Shown here in pieces: positions 41,437-50,464 of a stretch of 64,000 bases of DNA (its first letter is position 1; every line of letters begins with the position of its first letter). The translations under genes were made by a program, and so were the position numbers. Under the pieces are notes generated by a model, which worked only from the letters and a program-made list of their open reading frames with translations, was not told the origin of the DNA and did no database searches. This stretch comes from Pseudonocardia hierapolitana (GTDB lineage Bacteria; Actinomycetota; Actinomycetes; Mycobacteriales; Pseudonocardiaceae). Where the stretch lies: the NCBI RefSeq assembly GCF_007994075.1, contig NZ_VIWU01000001.1, forward strand, positions 7,316,001 to 7,380,000, given 5' to 3'.

Positions 41437-43068
41437 TCACTCCTCGTCGGGATCGTGGGGTGGCACCTGCGCCGGGAGCGTGACGAGGCGCAGCTGCAGG
41501 CCCACGGCGAGCCGGGCGTCGGCGTCCTCGAGATCGAGGCCGGTGAGCTCGCGGATGCGGCGGAGGCGGTAGCGCAGGGTGTTCGGGTGGACGTGCAGCC
41601 GCGCCGCGGCGCCGACCACGTCGCCGAAGGACTCCAGGTGGACGCGCAGCGACTCCAGCAGCGGCGTCCGGTGCTCGGCGTCGTAGCGGGCCACGTCGGC
41701 GAGCGGGCCGGTGCGGAAGTAGCCCCGTAGCCGGGCGGAGACCGGGAGATGTGCGAGTACCACCTGTGCCCACACGTCGGTGAGCTCCGCGACGCGCAAG
41801 CCGGTGCGCGGGTCGCGGCCCGGCAGGACCGTGAGCACGGCGTCGGCGTCGTCCCGGGCCGCGCCCAGCCCGGCGGGACCGTCCACCGGGCGGCTCACGC
41901 CGATCGCGATCGGCGGGTCCCGGCGTCCGGCGAGCCGTTCGAGCGTCTGCCGCACCGGGGCGGGGAGCCGGAGCGTGCTGGGGGGTGCCAGCGGCAGCAC
42001 CGCGTAGGCGGTGTCGTCCAGGACGGTGGTCACGACGCCGGGGCTCACCGGCGCGAGGTGCAGGCCGAGCGCGTCGGCGGTGCGCTGCAGGCCCGCCTGC
42101 CGGTCGGCGGCGAGTCCCGGACCGCCGTCGAGTCGGGCCGCCACCACGGCGAAGGGACCGCTCGGCATACCGAGCCGACGAGCGGTGTCGGCCGCCGGTG
42201 AACCGCTGTCGAGCAGGCGGGCGGTCAGCTCGGCCCGCCTGCGGCGACCGGCCGACTCGACGGCGCGCTCCTCGAGGATGTGCAACGCGGCCGTACGCGC
42301 CGCCGCGACGAGCGTCCGGCGCTGTTCGGCGTCGAGCGGGCCGTCCGTGGTCGCCCAGATCGAGCCGAGGATCTCCTCGCCCGCCCGCACGGCGACCGCG
42401 GCGCGGGGGTGCAGGCCGGGCACGGGCAGCACGACGTCGATGGGCTCGCTCGAGGAGTACAGGCGGTCGAACACCCCCGCCGCGGTGAGTCGGTCCCGCC
42501 ACTCGGCGGGCACCTGGCGGCCCAGCACCGTCGCGACGCGTGCGGCGTCCGCCACCGCCTGGTTACCGGAGAACGCCAGTACGCGCGAGGCGCGGTCCTC
42601 GATGGTGACGGCTCCGCCCAGCGCCGCGGCGAGGCCGTTGGAGAGTGCGAAGAGATCGCCGAGGGGGTGGCCGCCCGGCCCGCCCCCTGCCGTCGCCGGG
42701 TCGATGACCCCACGCAGCAGCTGGACGAGCTGCGACCAGGGCACCGCAGCGGCGACGAGGACCGGTACCCCGGCTGCGTCGGCGACGGCGTCGACCTGCT
42801 CTGCCGGCAGGTGGGTCCGCAGCACGAGCCCGGCGGCGCCCGCGTGGCCCAGCGCGGCGAGCAGCGCGCTCGCCTGCTCCGCGTCCGCGATGCCGACACC
42901 GAGCACGAGGGCACCGCGGGGAGGCGTGCCGCCGTCCTGCTCGGCGGGATCGTGGATCGCGACGCCGGTGACGACCGGGTCGCGCCCCCGACCGCTCGCG
43001 AGCGTCAACAGCGTGCTGCCCACCTCGTCGAGCACGTGGGAGAGCGGCACGCCGGGAAGCGGTGTCAT
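41437..43068 (-). CDS. PucR-family transcription regulator
   Basis: A 543-residue regulator with an N-terminal PucR sensory domain (about residues 10-120), a central GGDEF-like/CdaR region, and a C-terminal helix-turn-helix (LLESLRVHLESFGDVVGAAA, then HVHPNTLRYRLRRIRELTG). Family members activate purine, sugar-acid or amino-acid catabolism genes in response to a metabolite. It is divergent from the transporter-deacylase pair and directly upstream of the dadA-like gene, so it probably controls both arms. The ATG at 43068 follows GGAGGGGGAACGG. Confidence 0.87.
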   Translation of the reverse strand: MTPLPGVPLSHVLDEVGSTLLTLASGRGRDPVVTGVAIHDPAEQDGGTPPRGALVLGVGIADAEQASALLAALGHAGAAGLVLRTHLPAEQVDAVADAAGVPVLVAAAVPWSQLVQLLRGVIDPATAGGGPGGHPLGDLFALSNGLAAALGGAVTIEDRASRVLAFSGNQAVADAARVATVLGRQVPAEWRDRLTAAGVFDRLYSSSEPIDVVLPVPGLHPRAAVAVRAGEEILGSIWATTDGPLDAEQRRTLVAAARTAALHILEERAVESAGRRRRAELTARLLDSGSPAADTARRLGMPSGPFAVVAARLDGGPGLAADRQAGLQRTADALGLHLAPVSPGVVTTVLDDTAYAVLPLAPPSTLRLPAPVRQTLERLAGRRDPPIAIGVSRPVDGPAGLGAARDDADAVLTVLPGRDPRTGLRVAELTDVWAQVVLAHLPVSARLRGYFRTGPLADVARYDAEHRTPLLESLRVHLESFGDVVGAAARLHVHPNTLRYRLRRIRELTGLDLEDADARLAVGLQLRLVTLPAQVPPHDPDEE

Positions 43069-43241
43069 CCGTTCCCCCTCCCTGCTCGCCCCGTCGGATT
43101 CCGATCGTGGTGCGCGCAGGCCAGCGTCGTGGTTGCAGGATCGTCCAGATCCAGAGCCTCAGATTCTCACGGATCGACAAAGCAGGTGCAGGTGGCGCAG
43201 CCCACACAATCGCCGGAACCGATCGCTACGGAGGACCGCCG

Positions 43242-44558
43242 GTGAACCGAGAGCTCGACGCCACCGCTGTTCCCGCCGCCGCTGTTCCCGCCGCCGCTGG
43301 TCCCGATGACGCCGTCCGCCGGACCTCGACGGTCACGATCGCTCTCCTCATGGGGGTGTACGTGATCGACTACATCGATCGCGTCATGATCGGCGTGGCG
43401 CTGCCGTTCCTGGGTGGCGACCTGGGCATCGACAAGACGCAGCAGGGACTTGTCGTCTCCGCGTTCGCGATCGCCTACATGGTCTTCCAGGTGCCGGGCG
43501 GGCTGCTGGCCGACCGGTTCGGCGCGCGCCCGCTCCTGGTGGTCTCGCTCGTGGCCTGGTCGGTGTTCACGGCCGCCACCGGGTTCGTCGGTGGGCTCGT
43601 GGCGCTGCTGGCCGTCCGCGCCCTGTTCGGGGTGGCGCAGGCGCTGTTCCCGGGCGCGTCGTTCAAGGCGCTGGCGGAACGCACGACCCCGCAGACCCGC
43701 AACCGCAGCGCCGGGTTGATGCTCGCCTCGAACTTCCTGGGCGCGGGCATCGCCCCGCTGCTGGTGGCACCGATCATCGTCGCGATCGGATGGCGGCACG
43801 CGTTCTGGGTCGTCGCACTCGGCGGGGTGGTGGTCGGCCTGCTGATGTGGCTCTGCCTCCCGCGGCCGCTGCCGCGCGAGGTGACGGAGCTGGACGGGGC
43901 CGGGCCGGACCGGGCGACGGCAGCGGCCGCCGCACAGGCGGGGCCGGGGCAGGTGCTGCGCAGCGGCATCGTGTGGCGGTACGCGGCGCTCTTCGCGTGC
44001 TTCAACATGCTGAACTACGGGATGATCACCTGGGTCCCCAGCTACCTGTACGAGGCGAGGGGTCTCTCGCTCGTCGCGGCCGGGCTGTCCTCCGCGGTGC
44101 CCCTGCTGATCACGGCGGTGAGCGCGGTGGTCGGCGGATGGCTGATGAGCCGCTGGTTCGACGACCGGGCCCGCCTGCTCGTCGTCCCGGTCCTCGCCGT
44201 CTCGGCGGTGCTGCTCGTCCTCATGCTGATGGCGGAGAGCGTCACGGCGTTCACCGTGTACCAGTCGCTCGCCATGGCGTTCAGCGGCCTCGCGACGATG
44301 GGCATCCTCGGCATGCCGATCCGGGCGCTCCCGCGGGAGATGATCGGGTCCGGCATGGGGCTGGTGAACACCGGTGGGCAGCTCGCGGGCGTGCTCGCCC
44401 CGCTGGTGATGGGCTGGCTCGCCGAGGAGTTCGACTTCGGCGCTGCGTTCGCGTTCCTCGTCGCCTCGACCGTCGCGGCGGCCCTGCTCGCCCTGTTCAC
44501 GTCCTCGCGCCCGGCCGACCTGCGGCTGGGCGCCCCCACAGCGGAGGTGGCTCCCTAA
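43242..44558 (+). CDS. MFS transporter, anion:cation symporter type
   Basis: A 438-residue transporter with 12 predicted membrane helices. The loop signature GGLLADRFGARPLL after helix 2 is typical of the major facilitator family, and VIDYIDRVMIGVALPFL resembles the anion:cation symporter group that imports carboxylates and acyl amino acids. The first 30 residues are polar and hold a 15-bp duplication giving two AVPAA units. The GTG follows GGAGG seven bases upstream. Its stop overlaps the deacylase ATG, so it probably imports the deacylase substrate or product. Confidence 0.87.
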   Translation: MNRELDATAVPAAAVPAAAGPDDAVRRTSTVTIALLMGVYVIDYIDRVMIGVALPFLGGDLGIDKTQQGLVVSAFAIAYMVFQVPGGLLADRFGARPLLVVSLVAWSVFTAATGFVGGLVALLAVRALFGVAQALFPGASFKALAERTTPQTRNRSAGLMLASNFLGAGIAPLLVAPIIVAIGWRHAFWVVALGGVVVGLLMWLCLPRPLPREVTELDGAGPDRATAAAAAQAGPGQVLRSGIVWRYAALFACFNMLNYGMITWVPSYLYEARGLSLVAAGLSSAVPLLITAVSAVVGGWLMSRWFDDRARLLVVPVLAVSAVLLVLMLMAESVTAFTVYQSLAMAFSGLATMGILGMPIRALPREMIGSGMGLVNTGGQLAGVLAPLVMGWLAEEFDFGAAFAFLVASTVAAALLALFTSSRPADLRLGAPTAEVAP

Positions 44559-46024
44559 TGCCCCACGACCTGGTGCTGCGCGGCGGCCGGGTGATCGACC
44601 CGGAGTCCGGCACGGACGCCGTGCGCGACGTCGCGATCGACGGCGACACGGTGGTCGCGGTGAGCACCGACGAGCTCAACGGGCGGGAGGTCCTCGACGT
44701 GCGCGGGCTCGTCGTCGCGCCGGGCTTCATCGACCTGCACAGCCACTGCGACGACATCCCCGGGCAGCGCCTGCAGGTGCTCGACGGCGTCACCACCACG
44801 CTCGAGCTGGAGGCGGGTGTCCACCCGGTCGCGGCCGCGTACGACCGGGCGGCGGCCGAGGGCCGCCCGGTCAACTACGGGTTCTCTACCTGCTGGGCCG
44901 CGGCCCGCCTGAACGTGCTCGCCGGGGTGCCCACCACCGGCTCTGCGCACGACGTGATCGGCAACATGGGCGTCCCGGAGTGGCAGCGGGAGGCGGGCCA
45001 GGGCCAGGTCGACCGGATCCTCGCGCTGCTGGAGGACGACCTCGCCGCCGGCGCGCTCGGCATCGGCATCCTCGTCGGGTACGCGCCGCGCGTGGGCCCC
45101 GACGAGTACGTCGCCGTCGCCGGCCTCGCCGCGCGGCACGGGGTGCCGACCTACACCCACGCGCGCGAGCTGGTGGAACAGGACCCGGACACCCCGATCG
45201 ACGGCGCCGAGGAGATCGTGCGGGCGGCCGGCGAGACAGGCGCCCACATGCACTACTGCCACGTGAACAGCACGTCGCTGCGTCACGTCGACCGGGTGCA
45301 CGCGCTGGTGGAGCGGGCCAGGGCGAACGGGGCGACCGTGACCACCGAGGCCTACCCGTACGGGACGGGCATGACGGGCATCGGGGCCGCGTTCCTGGCG
45401 CCCGAGGTGCTGCACCGGCGCGACATCGGCCCGTCGGCCATCCAGCACCTCGCCACCGGTCGGCGCATGGCCGACGAGGCCGAGCTGCGGCGCATGCGCA
45501 GCTCGAACGAGGGGGACTGGGTGCTGGTGCACCTGCTCGACGAGTCCGATCCCTCGGCCCGCGCGGTGCTGCAGCGCGCGCTGGTCTTCCCCGACACCGC
45601 GGTCGCGAGCGACGCGGCGTCGCCGATCTGGCGCACGACGGCGTACGACCCGATGCGCTGGCCGTTGCCCCCGGACGCGGTGACGCACCCGCGCACGGCG
45701 GGGACGTTCGCGCGCACGCTGCGGGTGCTCGTGCGGGAGACCGGCGCGCTGAACATCGCGGAGGCGGTGCGGCGCGCCAGCCTGGTGCCGGCGCAGATCG
45801 TGGCCTCCGTGGCGCCTGCGATGGCGCGCAAGGGGCGACTGCACCCCGGCGCGGACGCCGACGTCGTCGTGTTCGACCCGGAGACGGTCACCGACCGCGC
45901 CACCTACACCGACACCACCCGCCCGAGCACCGGCTTCCGCCACGTCCTGGTCAACGGGCGCGCGGTCGTCCGGGACGGGGAGCTCGACGAGACCGCGCTC
46001 CCGGGGCGCCCGGTGCGGGCCTGA
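44558..46024 (+). CDS. N-acyl-D-amino-acid deacylase (amidohydrolase family)
   Basis: A 488-residue metal-dependent amidohydrolase resembling D-aminoacylases, which release D-amino acids from N-acyl forms. The metal site has the HxH of FIDLHSHCDD, the acidic TLELEAGVHP, histidines in AHMHYCHVNS and the catalytic aspartate in VASDAASP; the C-terminal small barrel ends GADADVVVFDPETV. The ATG overlaps the MFS stop by one base (TAATG). Alternatives in the family include hydantoinase- or dihydroorotase-like hydrolases, but the DadA-like neighbour favours the D-amino-acid reading. Confidence 0.83.
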   Translation: MPHDLVLRGGRVIDPESGTDAVRDVAIDGDTVVAVSTDELNGREVLDVRGLVVAPGFIDLHSHCDDIPGQRLQVLDGVTTTLELEAGVHPVAAAYDRAAAEGRPVNYGFSTCWAAARLNVLAGVPTTGSAHDVIGNMGVPEWQREAGQGQVDRILALLEDDLAAGALGIGILVGYAPRVGPDEYVAVAGLAARHGVPTYTHARELVEQDPDTPIDGAEEIVRAAGETGAHMHYCHVNSTSLRHVDRVHALVERARANGATVTTEAYPYGTGMTGIGAAFLAPEVLHRRDIGPSAIQHLATGRRMADEAELRRMRSSNEGDWVLVHLLDESDPSARAVLQRALVFPDTAVASDAASPIWRTTAYDPMRWPLPPDAVTHPRTAGTFARTLRVLVRETGALNIAEAVRRASLVPAQIVASVAPAMARKGRLHPGADADVVVFDPETVTDRATYTDTTRPSTGFRHVLVNGRAVVRDGELDETALPGRPVRA

Positions 46025-46072
46025 GCCACAGCGCGCTTGTGGCGGTCGCAGGGGGCGAGGACCCGGCGCGGG

Positions 46073-46855
46073 CTACCGGAGGCGGACGGTGCGGATGGCC
46101 AGGGCGCTCGCGGCCGCCGTCCACGCGAGCAACACCAGCACCGGGGCGGCAGCCGGGGGCGCGCCGGTGGCGAGGGTGTCGCGCAGACCCTCCGCCAGCG
46201 CGCCCGACGGCAGGGCGGCGGTCACCGTGGCGAGCGGGCCGGGCAGCTGCTCCGGCGGGATCACGATGCCGCCCGCGAGGAGCAGCACGAACCACACGAG
46301 GTTGGCCACGGCGAGGGTGATCTCGGCGCGCAGCGACCCGCCGAGCAGGATCCCGAGCGCGGCGAAGGCGGCGCAGCCCAGCAGCACCAGCAGCAACCCC
46401 CAGCCGACGCCCGCGGGCTCGGGCCGCCAGCCCAGCCCGGCTGCGATCGCGCCGAGCAGCACGATCTGGACGACGACGACGCCCAGCACGGCGACGAGGC
46501 GTCCGGCCACGAGCAGCCAGCGGGGGAGCGCGGTGGCGGCGAGCCTGCGCACCACCCCGTAGCGGCGGTCGAAGCCGAGGGCGATCGCCTGCCCGGTGAA
46601 CGCGGTGGACATCACGGCGAGCGCGAGCACCCCGGGCGTCACGGTGGCGATCCGCGGCTCGGGCAGCGGCACCACCGAGAGCAGGGTGAGCCCCACCAGC
46701 AGGACGATCGGGATCAGCACGGTGAGCAGCACCTGCTCGCCGTGGCGCAGCGCGAGCCGCAACTCGGTGACCGACTGGGTGGCGAGCATCGAAAGCGGCG
46801 ATCCGGCGCCCGGGCGGGGGGTGAAGGTGCCGGCCGGGAACAGGGGTGGGGTCAT
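46073..46855 (-). CDS. ABC-2 type transporter permease
   Basis: A 260-residue membrane protein with six predicted helices, of the ABC-2 exporter permease type. Notable stretches are VLLTVLIPIVLLVGLTLL, GFDRRYGVVRRLAATALPR between helices 2 and 3, and GIVIPPEQLPGPLA. It overlaps the ATPase gene (ATGA) and is the equivalent of the permease next to mptB in M. tuberculosis (Rv1457c). Its substrate is unknown; the mptB neighbour makes an envelope-related lipid or glycan possible. Confidence 0.87.
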   Translation of the reverse strand: MTPPLFPAGTFTPRPGAGSPLSMLATQSVTELRLALRHGEQVLLTVLIPIVLLVGLTLLSVVPLPEPRIATVTPGVLALAVMSTAFTGQAIALGFDRRYGVVRRLAATALPRWLLVAGRLVAVLGVVVVQIVLLGAIAAGLGWRPEPAGVGWGLLLVLLGCAAFAALGILLGGSLRAEITLAVANLVWFVLLLAGGIVIPPEQLPGPLATVTAALPSGALAEGLRDTLATGAPPAAAPVLVLLAWTAAASALAIRTVRLR

Positions 46856-47796
46856 GAGCGCAACTCCCGGCCCGTGAGCTCGAGGAACACGTCCTCCAGG
46901 CTGCGGCGCGCGACCTGCACGTCGTCGGCGAGCGCGCCGTTGGCCGCGCACCAGGAGGTGATCGTGGACAGCACCTGGGGATCGATGCGGCCCTGCACCA
47001 CGTAGCGGCCGGCCACGGGCTCGTCCGCGCCGTAGCCGGCCGGGAGCGCCGCGGTGAGCTCGGCCACGTCCATGCCGGGCCGGGCGCGGAAGCGCAGCTC
47101 CTGCTGGCCGCCGGTGGCGGTGAGCGCGGCGGGTGAGCCCTGCGCGACGACCCGTCCGCCGTCGACGATCACGACGTGGTCGGCCAGCGCCTCCGCCTCC
47201 TCCATCAGGTGCGTGGTGAGCAGCACGGACACGCCGTCGCGGCGCAGCGCGCGGATGAGCTCCCAGACCAGCCGACGGCCCTGCGGGTCCATCCCGGCCG
47301 TGGGTTCGTCGAGGAACACCAGTTCGGGGCGGCCGACGATGGCGCAGGCGAGCGCGAGCCGCTGCTGCTGGCCGCCCGACAGCCGCTTGTACGGGGTGCG
47401 TCCGCAGCCGTCGAGCCCGAGCACGGAGGCGAGCCACCCGACGTCGAGCGGGTGTGCGGAGCAGGCGGCGACCAGCCGGAGCATCTCGGCGGCGTGCACG
47501 CCGGGGTAGGCGCCGCCGCCCTGCGGCATCACGCCGATGCGGGCCCGGAGGGCGTCGGGTGCGCCCGTGGGATCGACGCCGAGCACCCGCACCTCGCCCG
47601 CGTCGGCGCGCAGGAAGCCCTCGCAGACCTCGACGGTGGTGGTCTTGCCTGCGCCGTTGGGCCCGAGCAGCGCGAGGACGGAACCGGTGGGCAGCTCGAG
47701 GTCGAGCCCGTCGACCGCGGTGGTGCGGCCGTAGCGTTTCACCAGGCCCCGAACCATGACGGCTGGCGGCCCGTCCGTCGACCGCACGGTACTCAC
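46852..47796 (-). CDS. ABC transporter ATP-binding protein
   Basis: A 314-residue nucleotide-binding subunit: Walker A LLGPNGAGKTTT, Q-loop VMPQGGG, signature LSGGQQQRLAL, Walker B LVFLDEPTAG and switch LLTTHLMEEAE. The final 80 residues form the accessory domain common in drug/lipid exporters of the DrrA type. It pairs with the downstream permease. The GTG at 47796 is favoured by a TAAGCT box eight bases upstream; an internal ATG at 47757 is an alternative. Confidence 0.92.
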   Translation of the reverse strand: MSTVRSTDGPPAVMVRGLVKRYGRTTAVDGLDLELPTGSVLALLGPNGAGKTTTVEVCEGFLRADAGEVRVLGVDPTGAPDALRARIGVMPQGGGAYPGVHAAEMLRLVAACSAHPLDVGWLASVLGLDGCGRTPYKRLSGGQQQRLALACAIVGRPELVFLDEPTAGMDPQGRRLVWELIRALRRDGVSVLLTTHLMEEAEALADHVVIVDGGRVVAQGSPAALTATGGQQELRFRARPGMDVAELTAALPAGYGADEPVAGRYVVQGRIDPQVLSTITSWCAANGALADDVQVARRSLEDVFLELTGRELRS

Positions 47797-47804
47797 GATG
47801 GTCG

Positions 47805-47810
47805 AGCTTA
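47805..47810 (-). promoter_or_regulatory. -10 box (TAAGCT) of a probable leaderless ABC operon promoter
   Basis: On the minus strand TAAGCT lies eight bases before the GTG of the ATPase gene, in the 25-base gap after mptB. It suggests the exporter pair can be transcribed separately from mptB. Confidence 0.4.
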
Positions 47811-47821
47811 AGGCGACGCGC

Positions 47822-49408
47822 CTAGGCGCTGGTCTCGGGCACGGGGACGGGGGCGCGGCCGGGCAGCACGTCGATGTCGGGGCCGCTCTGACCGGCGAGG
47901 TGGCGGCGCAGCACGAGCAGGAAGACCAGCAGGATCCCGATCCCCGCGATGATGGACAGGGGGAGCTGGAACGCGCGGAACTGGAAGTCGGCTCCGGTGG
48001 GCGGCACGAGGAGCGCGAGCACGGCCGATGCGGCGAGCGCGGCGCGCCGGTAGCGCGGCAGGCCGCGGGTGGCGGCGAGCGGGATGGCGGCCCACAGCAG
48101 GTACCAGGGGTGCACGACGGGTCCGAGGAGCACCACGGCGCCGAGCGCGGTGCCCATGCCGGTGATGGGCTCGACGCGGCCACGCAGCACGGCGAAGAGC
48201 AGCAGCACGACGAGCACGGCCGACGCCGCGAGGCCGATGTTGCGGGACACGGCGAGCACGGCGTCGGTGTGGTCGCCCAGCCGGGCGAGGACACCGACCT
48301 GCCCGCCGATCATGCCGAGATCGGTGGTGACCGACATCCAGCTGCGGATGAGCTGGGGGATGTCGAGTGTCTTCAACCAGCCGATCCCGACGCCCGTGCC
48401 CAGCGACAGCGGGAGGTAGCACACCACCGCGAGCAGGCTGAACAGGCCGGCGACCGGGAGGACGTCGGTGATCCGCCCGCCCCGGCGGCGGGCCCACTCC
48501 ATGCCGAGGAAACCCAGCGCGAGGATGGCGGGGAGCTTGATCGCCGATGCCGCCACGATGAGCAGCGCGCCGGCCAGGAGGTCGCGGTCGAGCAACTTGT
48601 CGCCCGCGCGCAGGCCGATCTCGAAGCCCGCGAGCATCAGGCCCACCATGAGCGCCTCGTTGTGGATGCCGCTCACGAGGTGGAACAGGACGAGCGGGTT
48701 GGCCAGGCCCAGCCACATCGCGAGGCCGGTGTCGAGCCCGCAGCGCCGGGCCAGCTTCGGCAGAGCCCAGATGATCAGGCCGAGGCCGGCGAACGCGAGC
48801 AGCCGGTACTCGAAGATGCCGAGCACGATGTCGTTGCCCGACAGCGCCGTGATCCCGCGGCCCATGATCAGGAAGAGCGGGCCGTAGGGCGCGGGGGTGT
48901 CGCGCCAGATGTTGGGGATGCTGCGGGTGAGCGGGTCGTCGACGCCGAGAGCCTCGGCAGGTCCGAGCACGTACGGGTCGAGCCCGCGCGCGAGGGTGGC
49001 GCTCTGGGCGAGGTAGCTGTAGACGTCGCGGGAGAAGAGCGGCGGGGCGAGGGCCAGCGGCACGGCCCACATCACGGCGGTGCGCGCGAGCTGCGCCGGG
49101 GTGGGCGCGGGCGGCACGGCGCCGCGGGCGCGCAGCATCTTGCCGACCCACAGCCACGCGAGCACGAGCAGGCAGATGCCGGTGTAGGTGACGGCGATCG
49201 CGATCGTGGTGTTGCGGCTGGGCAGGCCGAGCAACCGCAGCCCGAACACCGGGTTGGGCACCGGCAGCGCCCCGGCTCCGAGGCCGCCGATCGCCATGAG
49301 GAGCGTGCCGGTGAGCCCGACGAGCCGGGCCATCCGGCTCGGGTCGCGGACGGCGGACGGGCCGGGCTGCGCGTCCGCCGCGGAGGTGTCGAGCTCCCGG
49401 GCGACCAT
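47822..49408 (-). CDS. mptB: Alpha-(1->6)-mannosyltransferase MptB-like
   Basis: A 528-residue integral membrane glycosyltransferase (GT-C type) with about 12 to 13 helices. Like M. tuberculosis Rv1459c it would add alpha-1,6-mannose from polyprenyl-phosphate-mannose in the lipomannan backbone. The first large extracytoplasmic loop holds SRDVYSYLAQSATLARGLDPY, with the acidic pair expected of this fold; IHNEALMVGLMLAG and HPWYLLWAAIPL are further conserved parts. The ATG at 49408 is chosen because TACGCT lies seven bases upstream. It is divergent from sufR, as in mycobacteria. Confidence 0.85.
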   Translation of the reverse strand: MVARELDTSAADAQPGPSAVRDPSRMARLVGLTGTLLMAIGGLGAGALPVPNPVFGLRLLGLPSRNTTIAIAVTYTGICLLVLAWLWVGKMLRARGAVPPAPTPAQLARTAVMWAVPLALAPPLFSRDVYSYLAQSATLARGLDPYVLGPAEALGVDDPLTRSIPNIWRDTPAPYGPLFLIMGRGITALSGNDIVLGIFEYRLLAFAGLGLIIWALPKLARRCGLDTGLAMWLGLANPLVLFHLVSGIHNEALMVGLMLAGFEIGLRAGDKLLDRDLLAGALLIVAASAIKLPAILALGFLGMEWARRRGGRITDVLPVAGLFSLLAVVCYLPLSLGTGVGIGWLKTLDIPQLIRSWMSVTTDLGMIGGQVGVLARLGDHTDAVLAVSRNIGLAASAVLVVLLLFAVLRGRVEPITGMGTALGAVVLLGPVVHPWYLLWAAIPLAATRGLPRYRRAALAASAVLALLVPPTGADFQFRAFQLPLSIIAGIGILLVFLLVLRRHLAGQSGPDIDVLPGRAPVPVPETSA

Positions 49409-49415
49409 GGGGGGA

Positions 49416-49421
49416 AGCGTA
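49416..49421 (-). promoter_or_regulatory. -10 box (TACGCT) of leaderless mptB promoter
   Basis: TACGCT on the minus strand is followed by seven bases and the ATG at 49408. No Shine-Dalgarno sequence is present, so this sets the mptB start as leaderless. Confidence 0.45.
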
Positions 49422-49717
49422 TCCAGTGCCGCACGCGGGCCGGCCACCCCGTGTCCGAAGGTGTCTGATGAGCGGCGGAAGGCCGGGCGGGGGACGCCCC
49501 GACCTCCGTCCCCCCGGAGCCTCGCTGATCAAGGCGAGACGGTCGCTGGTTGATCTTCAACAGCGACCGTGAGCCCTTGATCGCCGTGCTGATCCGCCGC
49601 TGTCGGGTGCTTCCGCCGAAGGCGCTGGGCAGCCCGTCGGCGGGCCCGAGAGTGAGCGTCCTCACCTCGGGTGGGGGCGCCTTTGCCCCCGGGGGCGATA
49701 TACGCAAGACTGGTGTT
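49422..49717. other. Intergenic region mptB-sufR
   Basis: These 296 bases separate divergent genes. They hold a large inverted repeat (49527-49582), a GC-rich hairpin of the form GGGGGC-N6-GCCCCC (49673-49690) and a possible sufR -10 box, TATACG (49699-49704), about 13 bases before the GTG. No coding sequence was recognised. A SufR operator should lie near the TATACG box, but no clear palindrome could be assigned. Confidence 0.5.
49527..49582. repeat. 56-bp nested inverted repeat upstream of sufR
   Basis: Outer arms GATCAAGG (49527-49534) and CCTTGATC (49575-49582) and inner arms ACGGTCGCTG (49539-49548) and CAGCGACCGT (49561-49570) are perfect; the central GTTGATCTTCAA can also pair. Four mismatches separate the two arm pairs. 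Because the flanking genes are divergent, this is not an ordinary terminator. Confidence 0.8.
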
Positions 49718-50464
49718 GTGAAAAGCGCCCGGCCTGCCGTGCCGGTCGACGTCCGCCTCCCGGAGGGCGCGTCGACCGGTGAGGGCCGCACGCGCGAAGC
49801 CGTGGCCCGGCTGCTGATGGAGCAGGGCCCGATCACGGCGGCGGCGGTCGCCGCGGAGCTGGAGCTGTCGGCCGCTGCCGTCCGGCGCCACCTCGACGCG
49901 CTGATCGTCGACGGCGAGGCCGAGGCCCGCGAGGCGCCCCGGCGGGGCCCGCGCGGGCGGGGCCGCCCGGCTCGGCAGTACCTGCTCACCGACGCGGGCC
50001 GGGCCCGGTTCGGCCACGGCTACGACGAGCTGGCGGTCGCCGCGCTGCAGTACCTCGCGGAGCACGGCGGCGAGGCCGCGGTGCGCGGCTTCGCCCGCAC
50101 CCGGGTCGACGCGCTGCTCGCGTCCGGGGCCCAGCAGGTCGCGGCGGCGCCCCGGCCCGACGCGAAGGCGGAAGCCCTCGCCGCGCTGCTCACGGCGCGC
50201 GGCTACGCGGCGCAGGCCCGCGAGTCGCGCACCGGCGTGCAGCTGTGCCAGCACCACTGCCCGGTAGCCCACGTCGCCGCGGCGTTCCCCGAGCTGTGCG
50301 AGGCCGAGACCCAGGCCTTCGCCGCCCTGCTCGGCACCCACGTGCAGCGGCTTGCCACCATCGCGCGCGGCGACTCCGCGTGCACCACGCACGTTCCGTT
50401 GGACGCTCCCGACTTCCAGCGGTTGCACGAGCCCACCACAACCGTCCGCAGGGAGGACGCATGA
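49718..50464 (+). CDS. sufR: SUF operon iron-sulfur repressor SufR
   Basis: A 248-residue winged-helix repressor that binds an iron-sulfur cluster and shuts down the suf operon when clusters are plentiful. The N-terminal helix-turn-helix spans residues 25-66 ([20 protein letters not shown], then [11 protein letters not shown]). Cluster cysteines are Cys177 and Cys181 in [11 protein letters not shown], Cys194 in PELCEAE, and possibly Cys222. The GTG at 49718 is near-leaderless. Its stop overlaps the sufB ATG. Same place and orientation as Rv1460. Confidence 0.93.
   Translation: MKSARPAVPVDVRLPEGASTGEGRTREAVARLLMEQGPITAAAVAAELELSAAAVRRHLDALIVDGEAEAREAPRRGPRGRGRPARQYLLTDAGRARFGHGYDELAVAALQYLAEHGGEAAVRGFARTRVDALLASGAQQVAAAPRPDAKAEALAALLTARGYAAQARESRTGVQLCQHHCPVAHVAAAFPELCEAETQAFAALLGTHVQRLATIARGDSACTTHVPLDAPDFQRLHEPTTTVRREDA

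Noticed and set aside
43069..43241. PucR operator between the divergent D-amino-acid genes
   Set aside because: Repeated GGATCG words are present, but no convincing palindrome or -10/-35 pair could be assigned.
43266..43295. Two copies of a 15-bp unit at the start of the MFS gene
   Set aside because: Only two copies, in a low-complexity Ala/Pro leader; too little to call a meaningful repeat.
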